Part shown: positions 57,515 to 64,000 of the stretch, piece after piece
How the letters are laid out: every line of letters starts with the position of its first letter
How positions within the stretch are numbered: position 1 is the first letter of the stretch
Source of the DNA: Pollenia angustigena
Lineage: Eukaryota; Arthropoda; Insecta; Diptera; Polleniidae
Assembly: GCA_930367215.1 (NCBI GenBank)
Contig: OV884059.1
Coordinates: forward strand, 5,914,945 to 5,978,944
Direction of reading: 5' to 3'
DNA length: 64,000 nt
Notes under the pieces: generated by a model
Seen by the model: only the letters and a program-made list of their open reading frames with translations
Told to the model about the DNA's origin: nothing
Database searches by the model: none
Program-made: the position numbers and the translations under genes

Positions 57515-57610
57515 ATCAATGTTTTATTTATTTCAATCCAAGTAATATAAAATGCCTAGGAGGCCAAAAATTATATATTATTAATTGAGAATTCATTTCT
57601 AATAAAAAAA
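57515..57610 (-). mobile_element. Retroelement 3' end fragment
   Basis: The minus strand ends TTGGCCTCCTAGGCATTTTA, TATTACTTGGATTGAAATAA, ATAAAACATTG. This is the same 3' pattern as 15330 and 52400. It abuts the first tRNA gene's terminator. Confidence 0.4.
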
Positions 57611-57623
57611 ATAAAAATTATTT

Positions 57624-57696
57624 TGCCGAAACCCGGGATCGAACCGGGGACCTTTAGATCTTCAGTCTAACGCTCTCCCAACTGAGCTATTTCGGC
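57624..57696 (-). tRNA. tRNA-Phe (GAA)
   Basis: The 72-nt body plus discriminator A folds as a cloverleaf: acceptor GCCGAAA / TTTCGGC, D-arm with A-box TAGCTCAGTTGGGAGAGC, anticodon loop ACTGAAGAT (anticodon GAA), T-arm with B-box GGTTCGATCCC. There is no intron and CCA is not encoded, as is usual in eukaryotes. A minus-strand T-run follows at 57617-57613 as the pol III terminator. Confidence 0.97.
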
Positions 57697-58103
57697 ACAT
57701 ACGTAAATTGAAGCTAATAACCAAGCAGAGTGCCAAACAATGAATGAGTTTATTATAAAAAAGTAAGTTTGCAATCAAAATGTATTGAAAAAGTGACCTC
57801 AGTACTACAACAATGCAACAATAGATAAAACAACGGCAAATGTCAAAAAGCCTTTATAAAAAATGTAAGTAAACAAAAGAAAAATACACCAACCGTCACG
57901 CATCGAAGAAATACACATCTAACAGCTGCGTTACTGAGGTCACTTTATGGTTTGAAATATCTAAAAAGTGCGAAATATGTACATATTGTATGTATGTTGG
58001 AATTAAAATATTGTAGTTGGAATTGAATATAAATATATTTCGCTGTTGACATTGCATGGGTAAATAATAATGACGCTCCCTAGCCAAAACTAAAAAAAAA
58101 CCT

Positions 58104-58176
58104 TGCCGAAACCCGGGATTGAACCGGGGACCTTTAGATCTTCAGTCTAACGCTCTCCCAACTGAGCTATTTCGGC
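58104..58176 (-). tRNA. tRNA-Phe (GAA), second copy
   Basis: Identical to the copy 480 bp away except for one T-loop base (GGTTCAATCCC in place of GGTTCGATCCC), which remains a valid purine position of the B-box. The anticodon is GAA. A nine-T terminator follows on the minus strand (58100-58092). Both genes look functional. Confidence 0.97.
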
Positions 58177-58941
58177 CTATGGAATCCGTTAGCTTAAACG
58201 TTATTATAAGCAGTGATTCTATCCCTAAAAACAGGTATATAAACATAAATGGTGAATTTCAGAAAGACGGCAATGTTATCAATGCATTACCAAATTAATG
58301 AGTGTAATATAAATTTTCAGAAAACTTGGAAATTATAAAATACCAAAATTTAATGTAAAAACAAGAAAATTTTCGCAATTGCTTAGATTATAATAACTGA
58401 ACAAAAATTCACGAAAGTAACCGATTTTGGTAAATTTTCTTACAAAATGAAAGAGAAGTAGGTATGTCCTTAATTTACCAATTTTATCGATTTTTTCAAA
58501 CAAAATTTTTAATGTTTTTTTTTATTATTTTTATTCAACATTTATTAATTAATAATAAGCCTTAATGTAATAACAATTATTGGCTGAATATAGTTTATGA
58601 CATTTTCGATAGTTTTACTTTTTTTAAATATTTATATTACACTATTTAGTTCATTATACTAAGGTAATGGAATTTTCTGTAATGTTTTAAACAAATTTCA
58701 AATGAAATTAGATTTTTTTTGAAGTTCTCAAAATAAATACTGCATTGTCTTTTTTATTTTAAACAAAAAGTATAAACAACCAAAAAGGAAAACCAACAAA
58801 TAAAAAGAAATTAAATACAAGCAATAAAAGACCAAAAAAAAACTTTTTGTGTTCGTAATTTTAATTAAACTATTAATTATTATTGTTGTCGTTAATTTCT
58901 ATTTAGAGTAATAACGTCTCCATTTTTTTTTTTTTTTTAAT
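58177..58941. other. Spacer and Vha36-1 3' UTR side
   Basis: A+T-rich. The minus-strand 3' UTR of Vha36-1 lies in its right part; no single poly(A) signal stands out among several A-rich stretches. Otherwise featureless. Confidence 0.35.
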
Positions 58942-61375
58942 TTAGAAAAGTACATCATCATCGCCTTCATCCAAAATATTAGAGACTTCACGCACATCAA
59001 TGCCTTTTTTAAGAAGTTCTGCCTTTTTAGCTTCACTCTTTTTGCGAGCTTCACGTTTCTTATCTTGAATTTTCTTTAAACGATAGAATTCTTCACGTTC
59101 CAATTCATCCAATTCAGATATAATGTAAGCCAAAGTACGATCAATTCGTGGAATGATAACTGAAATGACGAACAGAGTTGAAAATTAATATTTCACTATA
59201 ATTAAAGAAAGAATTTATTATTGCTTAGCATATTATTATAAATGAATTTTGTGATTATCGATAACACTAAAAATTACCAAAACTATATTTGTATCAGTAT
59301 TTATTTCTTTTAAAAATGTCGATATAGAGATATACAAAAATATAATTTATACCGCAGGAACACAATTGCACCGTATGAACGTAGTAGCGTATGACGTAGA
59401 TACGTTGTCAAATTAAAACTTATAATCACCCTTATTCCAGTCGTTTTTTGTAAGAGATTGAGGAACACTGTTTGTGTGTTACTTCAAACTCTTACAAAAA
59501 CCGACTGGAATAAGGGTGATTATAAGTTTTAATTTGACAACGTATCTACGTCATACGCTACTACGTTCATACGGTGCAATTGTGTTCCTGCGGTATAAAT
59601 TATATTTTTGTATGTCTCTATATCGACATTTTTAAAAGAAATAAATACTGATACAAATATAGTTTTGGTAATTTTTAGTGTTATCGATAATCACAAAATT
59701 CATTTAGAGATTGAGGAACACTGTTTGTGTGTTACTTCAATCTCTTACAAAAAACGACTTGATCGATTACGACAACGACAACCGGAATAAGGCTGAATAT
59801 TTTATAGAAAGGCATCGAATTACAAACGTAAAAACGCATCTACGTCGTAAGACCGTTTTGACATAGAAAAAGAAATATATGAATAATTTTAATAAACTTT
59901 TGATATTTGAAAACAAAAATAAAAAAAATTATGATTTTTCTAATATTATTTTTAAAATAAAACAAAATACGTTTGCGACGGAATTGTGAGTAAATAGAGC
60001 GTGCTTTTAGAAATGTTAGATAGCATTACGCTCTACGTTCAATCGCTTGAGTTGTGTTATGCAAAAAAAACTATTTTTTTTTAAACAGGCAGTTAAAGTT
60101 GTTGTGTTTTAAATTGTTCTTTGGTTATCGATTAAAAAAAAAATTAATAAAAAAATTTACTGCCTTGTAATAAAAATAATATTTTCGATAGGAAATTTAA
60201 ATTGAAAATAAAAACAAATTTGAGTTTTTTTGTTGTTTCAATGTAAAAATATAGTCACTAATATTATATACATACCTATATATATTTTCTTATTTTACAA
60301 AACATTTTAAATATAAACGATAATAAATAATATTAAGATTTAAAGGAAATTCGTAAACAGTAATGTTGGTCATAATAATGGGGGGCTTCCTTAAATGCAT
60401 CACTGCGCTGCATCAGAAAATCAAACTTTTTTAAAGCCGATAAAAAATAATTATAATTTTTTTTTGTTGTACGACTATTATTTTTCTGGAGTATTTCACA
60501 ATTTGTTGGTCTACATTTACTTCACTGATAAATATATAACGATTTGAAATCACTGATGCAGCGCAGTGATGCATTTACGAACGCACCCAATCTCACTTAC
60601 CGTGTTCAATGGCGTTTACTCTTCTGTTTGTGATTTTAATAACTTCATCTAACGTTACAAATGAAGTCTGAAGAGAAGCCAATTCGACCAATAGTTTAAC
60701 AGCACTTTGGTAGTTCTTCTTTAATTTTGCCAATTGTTGACCACCACGAGCTAAACCAGCCAATTCGTAAGTGTCAGCACCATCCTGATAAGATTCGAAC
60801 ACTGGTAAAGTTACACCGGCAACATTGTCTTTCTTGGTACGAATCTTGATTTGAGCCTTGGTAACGTTTTGTAAAACTACTTGATTGAAATCGCCGGTAG
60901 TGAATTTAGCTTCAGCCAAAGAAAAGGCAGCCTCTTTCATAATTTCACCCATAAGTGTTTTTGTCTACAAAAATTAATACATATGTACATAAAACTCATG
61001 ACTTTATTATTTAAACATACACAACCTCCTCCCACCCCTTGGTTCACAAGACCATACAGAAAAAAATTTACAATACCAATCAACTTACCTCAATGATTTT
61101 ACCCAGAATCATACGAAAACGCATTTGCAAGGCATCAGCCTTCTTTTTCAACAAGCCATGACCCTTTTGAGCACCAGCTAGACGACTTTTCATTAACATT
61201 TGAGCACTGGAAGTTATAATAAACAACACATTTTAACAAAATTTATAATTTTTATCTTTTCGCCTTTCGTAAAAAATTTGTTGTGGAGATTTTTATGTAT
61301 ACATAAGTATGTACATATTTTTGAAAAAACTTACCCTCTGGAGGGGAAAATTGGTAATCTTTCTTTGCCCGACAT
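58942..61375 (-). CDS. Vha36-1: V-type proton ATPase subunit D
   Basis: Subunit D is the central rotor stalk of V1, coupling ATP hydrolysis in the A3B3 head to the proton-moving c-ring of V0. Four exons on the minus strand: 61375-61335, 61206-61089, 60964-60601 and 59159-58942. Frames join exactly (GG|T, complete codon, G|TT), giving 246 aa, the length I recall for the family. Landmarks: N-terminus [19 protein letters not shown]; helix [40 protein letters not shown]; the conserved [20 protein letters not shown]-terminal coiled coil [20 protein letters not shown] and basic [20 protein letters not shown]. No internal stop or shift. The last intron (1,441 bp) carries two inverted-repeat elements. 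Of the three fly paralogues, the broadly expressed Vha36-1 is the best guess. Confidence 0.95.
59241..59704. mobile_element. 464-bp near-perfect foldback element in a Vha36-1 intron
   Basis: The left arm (59241-59456) and right arm (59489-59704) are inverted copies of 216 bp with only two mismatches seen by eye, around a 32-base loop. TA flanks both ends (59239-59240 and 59705-59706). Motifs include GTGATTATCGATAAC at the outer end and TAATCACCCTTATTCCAGTCG near the loop. No coding frame. Transcription of Vha36-1 crosses it. Confidence 0.9.
59707..59761. repeat. Extra copy of the foldback loop
   Basis: GAGATTGAGGAACACTGTTT, GTGTGTTACTTCAATCTCTT, ACAAAAAACGACTT repeats, in direct orientation, the loop and inner-arm sequence of 59454-59505, starting at once after the element's right TA. 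It forms its own short hairpin (AGAGATTGA / TCAATCTCT). Confidence 0.75.
60083..60250. mobile_element. Facing partial ends of CTGCCTG-family MITEs
   Basis: AAACAGGCAG|TTA (right-type end, 60083-60095) and TTTA|CTGCCTTGTAATAAAAA (left-type end, about 60160 on) face outward from a central 70-bp spacer. They look like remnants of two copies or one inverted copy, within the last Vha36-1 intron. Confidence 0.4.
60382..60589. mobile_element. TIR element 12 nt from the Vha36-1 exon 3 donor
   Basis: AAATGCATCACTGCGCTGCA and TGCAGCGCAGTGATGCATTT are perfect inverted repeats (60393-60412 and 60557-60576, extended by TCAG/CTGA). The outer parts GGGGGCTTCCTT and ACGAACGCACCC match less well, making about a 36-bp TIR. 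ATT or AAT is present at both borders. On the minus strand the donor reads GTAAGTGAGATT, and the element starts at once after it. Confidence 0.65.
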
Positions 61376-61501
61376 TTTATTTAGTTTTTTTACAAATTTT
61401 CTTTAAAAATTCTACACAAGTTTTTTGCTTGAAAAAGTTATTTTTTTCTTTTACACGCAAAAATTGGCTGCGTACAAAGAAAATTTTTTGAAAAGTACAG
61501 G

Positions 61502-61511
61502 GTCAGCTGAC
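61502..61511. promoter_or_regulatory. Palindromic E-box GTCAGCTGAC upstream of Vha36-1
   Basis: This 10-bp palindrome with a CAGCTG core lies 127 bp upstream of the Vha36-1 ATG. TFEB/Mitf-type factors that co-regulate V-ATPase genes use similar GTCACGTGAC palindromes. The core differs, so the link is inference. Confidence 0.3.
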
Positions 61512-61771
61512 AATTGTCTTGTGACAAGTGTCAAATTAGTAAATTGACAATAAAGCCAGAGCTGAATATTTTAAGACAGTTTTAAAAATAGTTGCAAAAA
61601 TAGTAGCAAAAAATAATGGAAAAAATATTACAATAAATTTAAATCATAAAAAAAGAGAAACTTGTAATATATATAATCAAAAAACTAAAAAATAGCAACT
61701 TTTTGGAATCTTAACTAATATTGCTATTGTATAAAGAATAATTTCATGAAGAATAAGAACAAAATTTTGTA

Positions 61772-62864
61772 TACACTCCACCACTAGTGGTGATGAGGTG
61801 TATACTTACTTTGTCATTCCGTGAGAAACTTTTTTATTATTCATCTAAGACCCAATAAAGTATATATATTCTCTGCCCTTATGTAATTCCAAGTCAATTT
61901 AGCCATATCTGCCCATTTGTTGAAATACGCTCACTTTCGAACGACTCAAAACATAATAAAAATATTGGCAGGATTAAAATCCAGCAAAATTGGTGCAGTA
62001 GAATAAGGTTTATGAAAAAAATAAGGAGCAACCACCTTAAAAATTGATAATTTTGTTACAAAAACTAACATAAATGAATTCGTTCAATATGATGGTTGCG
62101 TAAAACCGTAACGGCTTACTATTTTGGAATAAAAATGTGTCCGTCATAGTTTTATAGTTCATAATTTACCATAGACCCCATATAAAGGCCACTAGCTCAC
62201 TCTCGGAAAACAGTTTTGTACGCCTTAAACCGTAAATAATAAATAATAATTACATTGTAAATTTCGTGAAGATCGGTCCATAATTTACCATAGGCCCAAT
62301 ATTAAGCCTACTCCAGGAAAATAATATAGTACGCCTAAGACCGTAACAAATGATTCTATTATAATAAACTTTGCACGTCAGTTTTAAAGGACATCGGTCC
62401 ATAACTTTCCATAAGGCCCATATTAAAAGAAAAGAACAATATTGGTAGGATTCAGTAGGATAAGATTTATGAAAAAAAGGAAAGGAAAAGGAGCAACCAC
62501 CTTAAAAATTGATAATTTTGTTACAAAAACTAACATAAATAAATTCGTTCACTCGCGGAAACAGTTTAATACGCCTGAAGCCGCAACCTTCAAAAACAAC
62601 TTTAAAGTTTAAAAACGCTATAACAAATTTCACTACTATATCGAAATGTTTTCTAATTAAGGGTTTTTAATAACAGAAATAATCTACACAATGTTTTGAT
62701 AATTGGTTCATAATTGTCCATGGACCCAATGAAAATTACTCTCTCGAAAATATTTGTTCGAAATAACTTTTATATGACTAGAAATAAAAGCATAGAAATA
62801 TTCTTACTGTCGGTGGAGGGTATCAAAGATTCGGTACAGTCGAATATAGCCCTCTTACTTGTTA
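61772..62864 (+). mobile_element. DINE-1-like element (family A), rearranged
   Basis: The 5' end is TATACACTCCACCACTAGTG and GGTGTATACTTACTTTGTCA; the middle has AATAAAGTATATATATTCTC and CCAATTTAGCCATATCTG. A segment (TTATGAAAAAAAT/AGG, GAGCAACCACCTTAAAAATT, GATAATTTTGTTACAAAAAC) occurs at about 62010 and again at about 62465, so part of the core is duplicated. The 3' end is GGTGGAGGGTATCAAAGATT, TTCGGTACAGTCGAA (stem now mismatched) and CCTCTTACTTGTT. Confidence 0.7.
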
Positions 62865-63447
62865 ACTTAAAATTAGCTTTATAAAAAATATTATTATCAA
62901 CAAAAATTAACACAAGAAATAAACTAACAAGCTTTTTCAAGATGTTAATGCAACAATTATACCTGTGTTGTACAAAATTAATTAGTTACTAGGATCGCCC
63001 GGTGGCCGAAATTCGACCACTCGACATTAACTTTCGAGAAAACCTGTGCGTTATACAACAAAAACGTACACATTTTAAGAGAACGGCAAAAATGCATTAT
63101 TTACCCAACTTTTTACGCATGTCTGTAAGCTAAATTAAAACACTTTTCAAACACTTTAATTAAAAAAATATAGAAAAAAAATCAACCACTAAACAATTGT
63201 TCCCGTATTTATATATAAGATAATAAAATAAACACAACGTAGCCGTGTTTTAAGTGTTTATCAAAAAAGAATTCAGCACATTTTTAGCATATTTTTTTGT
63301 AAAAATTTAACATGTTTTTATCAAATTAATAATATTAATATATTATTAGACTTTAATCTTAGCAGATTTTTAGCATGTTTCCTTCATCTTACGTCTTAGA
63401 AGTTTTTTTTATGTTTTGGCATATTCTCATTAAAAAGTTATGGCAAC
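62865..63447. other. Right-hand spacer, nothing recognised
   Basis: A+T-rich; TTTTTAGCATNTTT motifs repeat (63280-63400). There is a G+C-richer patch GATCGCCCGGTGGCCG at about 62993. No gene. Confidence 0.3.
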
Positions 63448-63699
63448 CCCAAGGTATATTTATAGCAGGTAGCCGCGAGATTACAACAATTGTACAATAA
63501 AACAAACAACAGGGCTTTTTATTGTTGTTTTGTGATACGAACTGTCAAACAGCAAAGGGGTTGAAAAGAGACAAAAAAAAACAAAAAACCTTGTTTACAT
63601 GTTTACTATACAACATTTGACAGTTTGTATCGCAAAACAAGCAAATAAAAAATAACCAGCTGGCTTTCCGAGACTACCTGCTATAAATATACCTTGGGC
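63448..63699. mobile_element. About 252-bp foldback element
   Basis: CCAAGGTATATTTATAGCAGG and CCTGCTATAAATATACCTTGG are inverted ends (followed by TAG / CTA). A second inner pair is TTGTGATACGAACTGTCAAA and TTTGACAGTTTGTATCGCAA. The flanks GGCAACCC and GGGCAACCCTG are in direct, not inverted, orientation. No clear target duplication. Confidence 0.6.
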
Positions 63700-64000
63700 A
63701 ACCCTGAAAAAAAACTTCTCTCTGAAACATATGTTCCGCTCTTAAACTTGCAAATAAACCAGAGTTCCCTTTTTATTTTAGGCCTTATCCTCAATTTGCG
63801 ATTTTACATCCCCAAAAATCCCCAAAATAGCCATTTTCTTATCCCCAAAAATCCCAAAATGTTCTTAAAAAAAAATATTATGTCAATGGAAAATATGCAT
63901 ACATCGATTTATTTAAATAAATCCATTTGTGTAATATTATTAAAACTAATGTTATTTATTCTTTGAGTTCTACGTATCTATGTATACATGTATAGTATGT
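63700..64000. other. Right edge, nothing firm
   Basis: TCCCCAAAAATCCC recurs at 63811-63855. No gene start, splice site or complete repeat is seen before the window ends. Confidence 0.3.

Noticed and set aside
1..64000. CRISPR array, bacterial operon or phage content
   Set aside because: No short direct-repeat/spacer pattern, ribosome binding sites or bacterial genes; introns, tRNAs and repeats are those of a fly.

Overview
The window is A+T-rich nuclear DNA from a higher (schizophoran, probably calyptrate) fly. The evidence is the gene content (Staufen, V-ATPase subunit D, a cuticle-type ZP-domain protein, C2H2 zinc-finger proteins), fly-style splice sites and start contexts, and many copies of DINE-1/INE-1-like Helitron derivatives. 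Species cannot be named from the sequence. From memory, stau and Vha36-1 are both on chromosome arm 2R (Muller C) in D. melanogaster, which fits one syntenic block.

Layout. 0.5-1.8 kb: N-terminal part of an unrecognised minus-strand gene, its exon split by an 830-bp TA-flanked transposon; it runs off the left edge. 4.7-7.3 kb: staufen (minus), its whole five-dsRBD coding region in one exon. 8.2-14.3 kb: two tandem paralogous C2H2 zinc-finger genes (minus). 14-35 kb: no complete gene; a patchwork of MITEs, DINE-like elements and two hAT-type elements, with a possible distant leader exon near 20.8 kb. 35.2-56.3 kb: a six-exon ZP-domain membrane protein gene (plus), with a 13.8-kb intron 2 full of repeats. 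57.6-58.2 kb: two tRNA-Phe(GAA) genes (minus). 58.9-61.4 kb: four-exon Vha36-1 (minus), encoding 246 aa. 61.7-64 kb: DINE-like copy and a foldback element.

The protein genes have unrelated jobs (mRNA localisation, probable transcription regulation, apical matrix/cuticle, vacuolar proton pumping), and I see no operon-like or pathway grouping. No clearly new biochemical system is visible. The notable material is structural: about ten short TIR elements from different families that share TTA/TAA target duplications (PIF/Harbinger-like), several nested insertions, a transposon that splits a coding exon with the frame restored on excision, and a 216-bp-arm near-perfect hairpin inside a Vha36-1 intron that could give double-stranded RNA.

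Exon borders were read by eye from GT/AG sites and reading frame. Repeat borders are good to a few bases where a target duplication is cited and approximate elsewhere.
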